Source of the DNA: DATESZ01 sp035283845
Lineage (GTDB): Bacteria > Desulfobacterota > Syntrophia > Syntrophales > JACQWR01
Reading direction: 5' to 3'
NCBI GenBank assembly: GCA_035283845.1
Contig: DATESZ010000034.1
Coordinates: forward strand, 1-8,452
Length of the DNA stretch: 8,452 nucleotides
In this document: positions 1-5,451 of the stretch, in pieces
Numbering within the stretch: the stretch's first letter is position 1
Layout: each line of letters begins with the position of its first letter
Translations under genes and position numbers: made by a program
Notes under the pieces: generated by a model
The model's input: the letters and a program-made list of their open reading frames with translations, nothing else
What the model was told of the DNA's origin: nothing
Database searches by the model: none

Positions 1-726
1 GTGGAGGAGAGGCTTGGCGCACCTCTTATCCCTTATTATGGTGTCAACGAGGTTCAGGCGATACTCGGCACTGATATAGATGCCCCCAGAGAGAAGCGGT
101 TTGGTTCTGTCGGCAGGGGCGGACCAAGGGTCCATCCTAAAATAGTTGACGATAAGGGCAATGAATTGCCGCGAGGCGAGGTGGGGAGGGTCATTATTAA
201 TGGCGGAGGAGTTGGCGCCGGCTATTACAAGGACCCGGAGAAGACAAGGCAGGCTTTTTGCGGCACCCTCGGCAAGGGAGGCTGGTTTGATACCGAAGAC
301 CTCGCCCGCATGGATGATGATGGATATGTCTGGCTTGCCGGGCGCAGGAGGGATATGATATTGCGCGCCGGTCAGAACATCTTCCCTGCTGAGATCGAGG
401 GCATGCTTAACGCCCATCCCCAGGTGTCAAATGTGTGCATTGTTCCCATGCCCGACCCTGATTATGGAGAGAAGGCTTGCGCTTATGTCATCCCGAAGAA
501 AGGGGAAACCTTCACCTTCAGTGCAATGGTCTCCTTCCTCATGGAGAGAAAGCTTGCCAGGTATAAGCTGCCGGAAAGGCTTGAGACAGTAGAGGATTTC
601 CCCATGTTGGGCGATAAGGTTCATAAGAGGGCTCTGGGCGCTGATGTAGCAAATAAGCTCTTGGATGAAGGCGTAATCACTCAGGCCATGGTCGATAAGT
701 TCAGAAAAGACGGTAAGATAGAATAA
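1..726 (+). CDS. Acyl-CoA ligase (AMP-forming), C-terminal part
   Basis: This is the C-terminal portion of an ANL-superfamily acid:CoA ligase, which adenylates a carboxylic acid with ATP and transfers it to CoA. The window begins inside the gene, so the GTG at base 1 is probably an internal valine and about half of a usual 500-550 residue enzyme is missing. In the visible 241 residues, PYYGVNE (11-17) is the A5 motif with Asn where Thr is usual, GWFDTED (94-100) holds the ribose-binding Asp, and GRRRDMILRAGQNIFPAEIE (114-133) is the hinge and A8 region. FPMLGDKVHKRAL (200-212) is the A10 region with the presumed catalytic Lys206, one residue shorter between Pro and Lys than the common P-x-T-x-x-G-K form. 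A short tail follows. The substrate cannot be read from this half; an aromatic, alicyclic or fatty acid is plausible given the acyl-CoA dehydrogenase at the other end. It faces the next gene tail to tail with a 16-bp gap and no visible terminator. Confidence 0.93.
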   Translation: MEERLGAPLIPYYGVNEVQAILGTDIDAPREKRFGSVGRGGPRVHPKIVDDKGNELPRGEVGRVIINGGGVGAGYYKDPEKTRQAFCGTLGKGGWFDTEDLARMDDDGYVWLAGRRRDMILRAGQNIFPAEIEGMLNAHPQVSNVCIVPMPDPDYGEKACAYVIPKKGETFTFSAMVSFLMERKLARYKLPERLETVEDFPMLGDKVHKRALGADVANKLLDEGVITQAMVDKFRKDGKIE

Positions 727-742
727 AGCCTGACATTTCAAA

Positions 743-1114
743 TTAATCACTTTCCTCTAATATCATTTTCACCAGCATCCTTACCTGCAGTAAGTCAAAG
801 GGTTTCGGGATGAACATATAGGCGTTTTTTTCGATATTTTCTTTCATGCCGTCAGTTATGATCCCCGCAGTCATAATGATAACCTTCGTTTTTGGAGATA
901 ATATCTTGATTTTATTAAGCACTTCTACTCCGTCTATATCCGGCAGGAAAACATCGAGAAAACAGAGATGGTAGGAAGAAGAGGCGATTTCGGCAAGGGC
1001 GCCCCCACCTGTTTCGGCCGTTCTGACCAACGTGGAGTCGCTTTGCAATGCCGTTTCTAACCCTTGAAGAAGCAACTGCTCATCGTCAACGACAAGTATC
1101 CTTTTCATCTTCAT
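743..1114 (-). CDS. Receiver-only response regulator (CheY-like)
   Basis: A single-domain response regulator of 123 residues, the size of CheY or Spo0F, with no DNA-binding or enzymatic output domain. All phosphorylation-site residues are present: acidic pair Asp10-Asp11, phospho-acceptor Asp54 in FLDVFLPDIDG, switch Thr82 in MTAG, and Lys104 in PKPFD. It therefore probably accepts phosphate from a histidine kinase and signals by protein contact or within a phosphorelay. The ATG at 1114 is chosen because an in-frame TAG directly precedes it; a second ATG two codons in (1108) is an alternative. No strong ribosome binding site is visible for either. No kinase lies nearby. A sigma-54-type promoter about 100 bp upstream on the same strand (1208-1223) suggests co-regulation with the divergent decaheme cytochrome. 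Family assignment is firm; the pathway it serves is unknown. Confidence 0.95.
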   Translation of the reverse strand: MKMKRILVVDDEQLLLQGLETALQSDSTLVRTAETGGGALAEIASSSYHLCFLDVFLPDIDGVEVLNKIKILSPKTKVIIMTAGIITDGMKENIEKNAYMFIPKPFDLLQVRMLVKMILEESD

Positions 1115-1207
1115 CTATAAAAAATCTATAAAGGCCACGTTTTAATTTACCCCAACCCTGCTTTTTGCCTTTAGTAAAATGCTTGTTTGCTTGTGTTTGA
1201 ATACAAT

Positions 1208-1223
1208 CGCAATTACCATGCCA
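1208..1223 (-). promoter_or_regulatory. Sigma-54 (-24/-12) promoter for the response regulator
   Basis: Read on the minus strand this is TGGCATGGTAATTGCG, preceded by C, against the sigma-54 consensus YTGGCACG-N4-TTGCW. The invariant GG (1222-1221) and GC (1210-1209) are separated by exactly 10 bases. It is nearly identical to the promoter facing the other way at 1539-1554. The predicted start is near 1197, leaving an untranslated leader of about 83 bases before the ATG at 1114. The last base is G rather than A/T. Inferred from sequence only. Confidence 0.75.
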
Positions 1224-1309
1224 GCGACCGCCTGAAGTTCCAATATCCGATACATACAGAGATTTCAGAGAAAAACACTTAAGACCCGCCTGCTGCAAAG
1301 CGGACAAGC

Positions 1310-1323
1310 TGGTGGAATCACCA
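1310..1323. promoter_or_regulatory. Putative activator operator, copy 1 (TGGTG-N4-CACCA)
   Basis: TGGTGGAATCACCA is a dyad with 5-bp arms around GAAT. It matches the centre of the perfect palindrome at 1429-1442 in 12 of 14 bases. Its centre lies about 120 bp upstream of the predicted start of the response-regulator transcript, a usual position for a sigma-54 enhancer-binding protein. The protein that binds it is unknown. Confidence 0.55.
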
Positions 1324-1328
1324 TGTTA

Positions 1329-1346
1329 ATATAGTTTGATATAGTT
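1329..1346. repeat. Direct repeat ATATAGTT with 10-bp period
   Basis: ATATAGTT occurs twice, separated by TG. A related repeat, ATCTATAAA twice with an 11-bp period, covers 1113-1132 at the start of the response-regulator gene. On opposite strands the two share a loose AWCTATAW pattern. Helical-period direct repeats are typical of OmpR-type regulator sites, but AT-rich sequence gives such matches by chance, so function is uncertain. Confidence 0.35.
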
Positions 1347-1423
1347 ATTTTACCAAAAAAAGTCCTTTACCTCACATTAGTCAGGGAGGGAATGGGTTGC
1401 CGTACGATGGCCAGGGGATAGAG

Positions 1424-1447
1424 ATGGTTGGTGATATCACCAACCAT
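1424..1447. promoter_or_regulatory. Perfect 24-bp palindrome, putative upstream activator site
   Basis: The half-site ATGGTTGGTGAT is followed directly by its exact reverse complement, with no spacer and no mismatch over 24 bp; the next pair (1423/1448) fails. The centre is about 130 bp upstream of the predicted sigma-54 start for the cytochrome. Its core (1429-1442) recurs as the 12/14 copy at 1310-1323, and a looser ATGGT-N11-ACCAT dyad overlaps its right end (1446-1466). Position and repetition argue for an enhancer-binding-protein site; the identity of that protein cannot be read from this window. Confidence 0.7.
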
Positions 1448-1492
1448 GGTTTCGCCATTTCACCATGCTTAATCGCTATGACCGGCGCACTA

Positions 1493-1504
1493 TTATTGCA
1501 ATAA
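1493..1504. repeat. 12-bp perfect palindrome TTATTGCAATAA
   Basis: TTATTGCAATAA equals its own reverse complement. It lies in an AT-rich stretch between the 24-bp palindrome and the -24/-12 promoter, where sigma-54 systems often need DNA bending. I see no good IHF consensus here, so it is recorded only as a possible secondary protein site. Confidence 0.4.
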
Positions 1505-1538
1505 GCTGATTCTATTGATATTTATTGAATAGGGGCAA

Positions 1539-1554
1539 TGGCATGGTCATTGCT
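1539..1554 (+). promoter_or_regulatory. Sigma-54 (-24/-12) promoter for the decaheme cytochrome
   Basis: TGGCATGGTCATTGCT fits the consensus TGGCAYR-N4-TTGCW throughout. GG (1540-1541) and GC (1552-1553) are 10 bases apart, as sigma-54 holoenzyme requires. The predicted start is near 1565, giving a leader of about 160 bases. A dyad, GCTAACA-AA-TGTTAGC (1552-1567), overlaps the -12 element and the start site and could be a repressor site or an aid to melting. No competing sigma-70 promoter is evident just upstream of the gene. Confidence 0.8.
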
Positions 1555-1564
1555 AACAAATGTT

Positions 1565-1724
1565 AGCCATGCGTTCACGTTCATCTACTGTGAGAAAATA
1601 TTCACACCAGGAGGAAAAAGCTCGCGCCGGCAGCATCATTATGTCGAGGCTTATGCCTGCGCGGGGCTAATTAAAGGAGCCGGTAAGAGTCAATGAAGAA
1701 GATAACAAATAAGGAGGATTTGCA
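1565..1724 (+). other. Predicted long 5' leader of the cytochrome mRNA
   Basis: About 160 bases separate the predicted start from the cytochrome ATG. The stretch holds an orphan Shine-Dalgarno-like AGGAGG (1609-1614) with no start codon after it. It also has a G/C-rich segment in which GCTCGCG (1620-1626) can pair with CGCGGGGC (1650-1657) with one bulge, a small hairpin AGGC-TTAT-GCCT (1646-1657, an alternative pairing), and a short GGCT/AGCC pairing (1655-1658 with 1678-1681). It matches no riboswitch that I recognise. Post-transcriptional control is possible but unproven. Confidence 0.4.
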
Positions 1725-1728
1725 ATGA
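1693..1728 (+). CDS. Possible 11-codon leader peptide overlapping the cytochrome start
   Basis: ATG at 1693 opens a tiny frame, MKKITNKEDLQ, whose TGA stop overlaps the cytochrome ATG in an ATGA arrangement (1725-1728). Its codons 7-9 contain the cytochrome's AAGGAGG ribosome binding site. An AAAGGAG (1673-1679) lies upstream but 13 bases from the ATG, which is long. Such overlap can couple translation of the next gene; it may also be chance. Confidence 0.3.
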   Translation: MKKITNKEDLQ

Positions 1729-4271
1729 AAAGAAAACACTGGAAGAAGTACGGTACTATAATGTTGTTTCTCGCTTTATTTGCACTCGCGTTAAGCGGTT
1801 GCAGCGGCGACGATGGAGACGCAGGCCCACCAGGTGCAACGGGCGCAACGGGTCCGACGGGCGCGACGGGCGCGACAGGCCCGGCCGGAAAGGATGCAAG
1901 TGCTACAATCAACGCCGCGTCTCTGAGCACCGCGGACATGGCCGCTCTTACATTTTCGGAAACGGCCAGCAAGGTGGATAGTGTCGTCATCACCAGCCCG
2001 CCGAAGGTTAACTTCACGGTCAAGAATTCCGGCGGCGTCGGTGTAAAAGGGTTGGGAGCGTTGAACACTGCCGGCACGGCTCTAAATTACCTGCGCTTCT
2101 CCATCGCCAAGATGGTGCCGGCCACCAGCAGCAGCCCGTCTAAATGGGTCAGCTACATACCGAGTTCAACCAATCTTCGCCCCACCACGGATAGCTCCAG
2201 CAACATCAGCGGCCTGGTGGACAACGGCGACGGGACCTACACCTATACTTTCAGCACAAATATCACGGACACGACGAAGACCAACGGCGTTACCTATGAG
2301 CCGACGCTGGCCCATCGCCTGGTGATCCAGATTTCGGGCAACATTCCCAACGTTACTCCTAACACGCCCCTGAAAAACCCGATAAATATCATTTATGACT
2401 TCATCCCGGCGACCGGCGCGGCGGCAGCCTCCGGCCGCGACATAACTACGGCGGCTCTTTGCAATGACTGTCACGAAAAGATCGGCGTCAGCACTCCCCA
2501 TGGCGGGCGTGTGGACACGAGATATTGCGTGGTCTGTCATACGGACCAGCGCGGCATCGGCCGTACTGAGGCGGCGACGGATGCCGACGGCAACTTCACT
2601 GCAAGAAAAAGCGGGACCTATCTGGTTGCCGGCAGGGCGGTGGGCGACTTCCCCAACATGATTCACAAGACCCACATGGGAAATTTGCTCTCAAAGGCAA
2701 ATTACAATTACGGCAGGGTCTTCTTCGACACAATGGGCTTTTCCATGCTTGACGCGGGAATCAGGAATTGCCGGAAGTGCCACGCGGCATCCACGGCCGC
2801 GCCCCAGGGCGACAACTGGAAGAATAATCCGAGCAGGCTCGCCTGCGGCGCCTGTCATGACAATGTGGACTTTGCCACGGGGGCGGGCCACATTGGCGGT
2901 CGTCAAGCCACCGACGCGGTTTGTAATCTATGTCATGACGATGTGTCGATCGAAACGTATCACCTGACGGCCAATGCCACAACGAACAACCCGAACGTGC
3001 CGACAGGTCTGGTCAACTTTACTTACGAAATCAGCGGCGTTACAGTGAATGCCGACAACCAGGCCGTGATCCAGTTCCAGATCAAAAAAGACGGAACTGC
3101 GGTCACATTTGACGGCGCCGGCTCAACCGCTTCTTCGGCCCCTGCGGGTGCAGTATTGTCCGGTTTCTCCGGCAGCCCGAGCTTCTTGCTGGCCTATGCA
3201 GACGGCACAGACACGACGGTGGATTTCAACAACAAGGGACAAGCGGCAGCCCAACCGGTTTCAGTATCAATCGCTTACCTGCTGGCTGCCGGCAACACCA
3301 GAGGCACTATAACAGGCCCGGTGAGCGGGGTTTACACAGCCACCATTACGGCGGCAGCGTACAATTTCCCCGTTGGTTCCACGATGCGCACCGTGGCCCT
3401 GCAGGGCTATTTCACACAGGTAGCCGGCACCGGCGGCATAGCGGCTAATGCAGCCAGCCATACCTTGTCGGTCGTCAAGACTGTAACCGGGGATACCGCG
3501 AGGCGCAGCGTCATTGATCCGGCCAAGTGCGGCGCATGCCACGAGTGGTTTGAAGGGCACGGCGGCAACCGCAACATAGGCAAGGAGACTTCTTCTACCG
3601 ATACCATCGTGTGCGTCCTCTGCCACAACCCCAATCTGAGCAGCGGCGGCAAGACCAATACCCTCACCTATCCTGAGGATTCCAACGACCTCAAGGTATT
3701 GGCGCATGGCATTCACGGTACGTCAAAGCGGGATTATCCGTTCGAATTCGTTCGTATCCGCAGCGGAAATACCTACTTCTTTACCTTCGGTTATATTGAC
3801 CCTGGGTCTTATAACAGCACTACCGACGCCTTCACGGAGGGCAACTTGATCGGTTACGCAGGAGTAAACCCCGATCCTACGGTTATACACTACCCGGGCA
3901 TCCTGCAGAACTGCGAGACCTGCCACAAGGCAGGCACCTACGCATCTGTGCCTTCCGGCGCGCTTAATACTACCGTTTGGACAACCGACGGCGCCAATGC
4001 TACGACCGCAGCGGTCACGGCAGCGCGCGCTACTGTGCCCAATACAACCGACAGGGTTACCACGCCTTTCGCCTCAGCCTGTCTGACGTGCCACTTCAGT
4101 GACGCCGCCATAGCGCATGCAAGCGCTAACGGCGCCTCTGTGGGCTGGGTCACTGCGGGCAACCCGACGAGAACTCCTGCAACACGTGCCACTGCCGTAG
4201 CCGCCAATGAACAATGCGTTATTTGCCACGGTTCCGGCAAGGCATTTGACGTGACCGTCGTTCACGAATAG
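1725..4271 (+). CDS. Decaheme c-type cytochrome lipoprotein, OmcA/MtrC family
   Basis: An 848-residue surface multiheme cytochrome, by family a terminal electron-transfer protein to extracellular acceptors. AAGGAGG at 1711-1717, seven bases before the ATG, fixes the start. The signal peptide ends in a lipobox (LSGC, Cys26), so it is probably an outer-membrane lipoprotein. Ten Gly-X-Y triplets follow (28-57), like the short Gly-rich stretch behind the lipid anchor of Shewanella OmcA. Ten CXXCH motifs start at residues 246, 268, 349, 374, 400 and 602, 630, 730, 786, 831. This is the 5+5 arrangement of the family: beta domain, pentaheme, beta domain (about 405-600), pentaheme. Each pentaheme half has an HxxH pair (His314/317, His661/664) that could supply distal ligands. 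Apart from Cys26 and the 20 heme cysteines there is no other Cys, so the domain III disulfide of Shewanella MtrC/OmcA is absent. It is transcribed alone, from a predicted sigma-54 promoter to a strong terminator; MtrA/MtrB-like partners are not adjacent. Confidence 0.97.
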   Translation: MKRKHWKKYGTIMLFLALFALALSGCSGDDGDAGPPGATGATGPTGATGATGPAGKDASATINAASLSTADMAALTFSETASKVDSVVITSPPKVNFTVKNSGGVGVKGLGALNTAGTALNYLRFSIAKMVPATSSSPSKWVSYIPSSTNLRPTTDSSSNISGLVDNGDGTYTYTFSTNITDTTKTNGVTYEPTLAHRLVIQISGNIPNVTPNTPLKNPINIIYDFIPATGAAAASGRDITTAALCNDCHEKIGVSTPHGGRVDTRYCVVCHTDQRGIGRTEAATDADGNFTARKSGTYLVAGRAVGDFPNMIHKTHMGNLLSKANYNYGRVFFDTMGFSMLDAGIRNCRKCHAASTAAPQGDNWKNNPSRLACGACHDNVDFATGAGHIGGRQATDAVCNLCHDDVSIETYHLTANATTNNPNVPTGLVNFTYEISGVTVNADNQAVIQFQIKKDGTAVTFDGAGSTASSAPAGAVLSGFSGSPSFLLAYADGTDTTVDFNNKGQAAAQPVSVSIAYLLAAGNTRGTITGPVSGVYTATITAAAYNFPVGSTMRTVALQGYFTQVAGTGGIAANAASHTLSVVKTVTGDTARRSVIDPAKCGACHEWFEGHGGNRNIGKETSSTDTIVCVLCHNPNLSSGGKTNTLTYPEDSNDLKVLAHGIHGTSKRDYPFEFVRIRSGNTYFFTFGYIDPGSYNSTTDAFTEGNLIGYAGVNPDPTVIHYPGILQNCETCHKAGTYASVPSGALNTTVWTTDGANATTAAVTAARATVPNTTDRVTTPFASACLTCHFSDAAIAHASANGASVGWVTAGNPTRTPATRATAVAANEQCVICHGSGKAFDVTVVHE
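1833..1890 (+). repeat. In-gene tandem repeat encoding the collagen-like stalk
   Basis: A degenerate 9/18-base repeat built from GGNGCNACG units encodes Gly-Ala-Thr and Gly-Pro-X triplets just after the lipid-anchor cysteine of the cytochrome. Unit copies differ mainly at third codon positions. Tandem coding repeats of this sort can vary in length between strains by slippage without breaking the frame when whole triplets are gained or lost. Confidence 0.75.
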
Positions 4272-4303
4272 ACGCAGGTTACTCGTGGTATAAGCTCCAA
4301 CCC

Positions 4304-4339
4304 AAAGGGGACGGCGACAACGCCGCCCCCTTTGTTTTT
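4304..4339 (+). terminator. Rho-independent terminator after the cytochrome
   Basis: AAAGGGG-A-CGGCG pairs with CGCCG-C-CCCCTTT across an ACAA loop, giving 12 pairs with one A/C mismatch. TTTGTTTTT overlaps and follows the 3' arm. It lies 32 bases after the stop codon and should end the cytochrome transcript. Confidence 0.92.
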
Positions 4340-4397
4340 AAACCTTTGGGATATTATCCTGAGTGCTTTTTTTATTTGGTTAAATGGTTTATATGAG

Positions 4398-4498
4398 AAT
4401 CACCCCCGCCCCTCCCTCCCCCTCGACGGGCATAGGCGCTAATTTAAGGTTATTTATCCCTCCCCCTGCGACGGGGGAGGGCGAGGGTGGGGGTAATT
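4398..4498. repeat. C/G-rich inverted-repeat element (REP/MITE-like)
   Basis: A left arm (4398-4422, AATCACCCCC then C-rich) and a right arm (4473-4498, G-rich then GGGGGTAATT) are imperfect inverted copies of about 25 bp. Inside, CCCTCCCCC (4458-4466) pairs perfectly with GGGGGAGGG (4473-4481) around TGCGAC. The left side also carries a direct partial copy (CCTCCCCCTCGACGGG at 4414-4430, against CCTCCCCCTGCGACGGG). No open frame is inside. The form fits a dispersed extragenic palindromic repeat; proof needs other copies in the genome. Confidence 0.6.
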
Positions 4499-4510
4499 CT
4501 AATTCTTCGT

Positions 4511-4529
4511 TGTGCCCGACCCGGGCATG
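4511..4529 (+). promoter_or_regulatory. Hairpin just before the PPIase ribosome binding site
   Basis: TGCCCG (4513-4518) pairs with CGGGCA (4522-4527) around a 3-base loop, extendable by two G-U pairs. It ends right at the GGGGG (4529-4533) that serves as the only Shine-Dalgarno-like signal for the ATG at 4539, so it could modulate translation. Weakly supported. Confidence 0.35.
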
Positions 4530-4538
4530 GGGGTTATA

Positions 4539-5426
4539 ATGAAAAGATGGTTACTGGCGGTATTTATTCTTGCATTTGCTGTATCCTGCTCAAAGTTGCA
4601 GGAGGGCAAGAGCGATTACGTGGCTAAGATGGGAGATGTGACATTGACTGAGGAAGACGTCCGAGTCAGGTTTAAGAACCTTCCCCCTTCGGCAATGCAG
4701 TTATTTCAGGGGCCCGATGGTATGAAAATCTTTGTCGAAGAACTGGTTAAGAGGGAACTTCTCTATCTGGCAGCAAAGGAGAAGGGGATTGAGCAGAACG
4801 AGGAGGTCATAAAAAAGCTTAATGATACCCGAAAGGACATCGTTGTAACGTATTTCGTGGACCAAGAGATTAAAGCCGCGGCGATGGTTACCGAAAAGGA
4901 CGTCAAGGATTATTACGACTCTCATAAGGATGAATTCTTGCGGAAAGACAAGGTGACTGTTAGCCGGATCCTGGTCAAGACGGAAAATGATGCTAAAAAA
5001 GTGGTGGAAAGGGTGGAGGAGGGTGAGGATTTTGCAAGTGTAGCCGCTGAAGTCTCACTGGATCGGGCCACCGCCAGGGCCGGCGGGAATATGGGAACCT
5101 TTGGCCCCTCGATAAAGAACAAGCCGAATCCGGAACTTCAAGAGGTGATTTTCAGGCTCGGCAAGGGTCAAATGAGCGACCCGATATACTTGAAGGATGG
5201 GGTGCACATCCTTAAAGTCACCGATATTGTGGGCGCCCTTCTGGAATTCGATAAGGTGAAGGAGGCCATTTCACGAAAAATAAAGGCAGAAAGACGAAAG
5301 ACGGCTTTCAATAAAGTCCTGGAAAGCTCTATGAAACCCTATAAAGTGGATATCAATAATAAAGCCCTTGAGAAGCTGACCGTATCGGGGGTCGGCTCTT
5401 CCAAATTTTATTCCAGCCATCAATAA
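4539..5426 (+). CDS. Parvulin-type peptidyl-prolyl isomerase lipoprotein
   Basis: A SurA/PrsA-like foldase of 295 residues. The ATG at 4539 is preferred over in-frame GTG 4512 and ATG 4527 because it puts the signal peptide MKRWLLAVFILAFAVSC at the very N-terminus, ending in a lipobox-like AVSC (Cys17). An N-terminal chaperone-like helical region (about 25-130) holds the FxEELVKRELLYLAAKEKGI stretch typical of SurA_N-type domains. A rotamase (PpiC) domain follows at about 135-232, recognisable by the VSRILVKTENDA strand, DFASVAAEVS, GGNMGTFGPS and the closing GVHILKVTDI. It should catalyse cis-trans prolyl isomerisation and act as a holdase in the periplasm, tethered to a membrane. It lies downstream of the cytochrome but beyond its terminator, and its own promoter is not evident. 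Helping cytochrome export or folding is only an inference from proximity. A basic helical C-terminal part (233-295) may be part of the chaperone module. Confidence 0.9.
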   Translation: MKRWLLAVFILAFAVSCSKLQEGKSDYVAKMGDVTLTEEDVRVRFKNLPPSAMQLFQGPDGMKIFVEELVKRELLYLAAKEKGIEQNEEVIKKLNDTRKDIVVTYFVDQEIKAAAMVTEKDVKDYYDSHKDEFLRKDKVTVSRILVKTENDAKKVVERVEEGEDFASVAAEVSLDRATARAGGNMGTFGPSIKNKPNPELQEVIFRLGKGQMSDPIYLKDGVHILKVTDIVGALLEFDKVKEAISRKIKAERRKTAFNKVLESSMKPYKVDINNKALEKLTVSGVGSSKFYSSHQ

Positions 5427-5451
5427 ACGTACCGATCAGGAAAGGGATAAG

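Noticed and set aside
1086..1307. Minus-strand open frame of 73 codons upstream of the response regulator
   Set aside because: It overlaps the regulator gene and a near-perfect sigma-54 promoter, has no recognisable domain, and its residue composition looks non-coding.
1589..1606. CRP-like dyad TGTGA-N8-TCACA
   Set aside because: The spacer is 8 rather than 6 bases and it lies downstream of the predicted transcript start, so it is more likely a small hairpin or chance.
1565..1724. Possible cyclic-di-GMP (GEMM) or other known riboswitch in the cytochrome leader
   Set aside because: Cytochrome genes of related bacteria often carry such elements, but I could not find the conserved GGCAAA-type core segments or paired scaffold here.
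1667..2077. Minus-strand open frame rich in Pro, Val and Ala opposite the cytochrome start
   Set aside because: It is the antisense of the collagen-like Gly-X-Y repeat; the plus-strand lipobox and heme motifs show the real frame.
2166..2675. Minus-strand open frame of 169 codons inside the cytochrome gene
   Set aside because: It is antisense to heme-binding motifs of a full-length cytochrome, with no domain of its own; other antisense frames at 3267-3716 and 3938-4240 were rejected on the same grounds.
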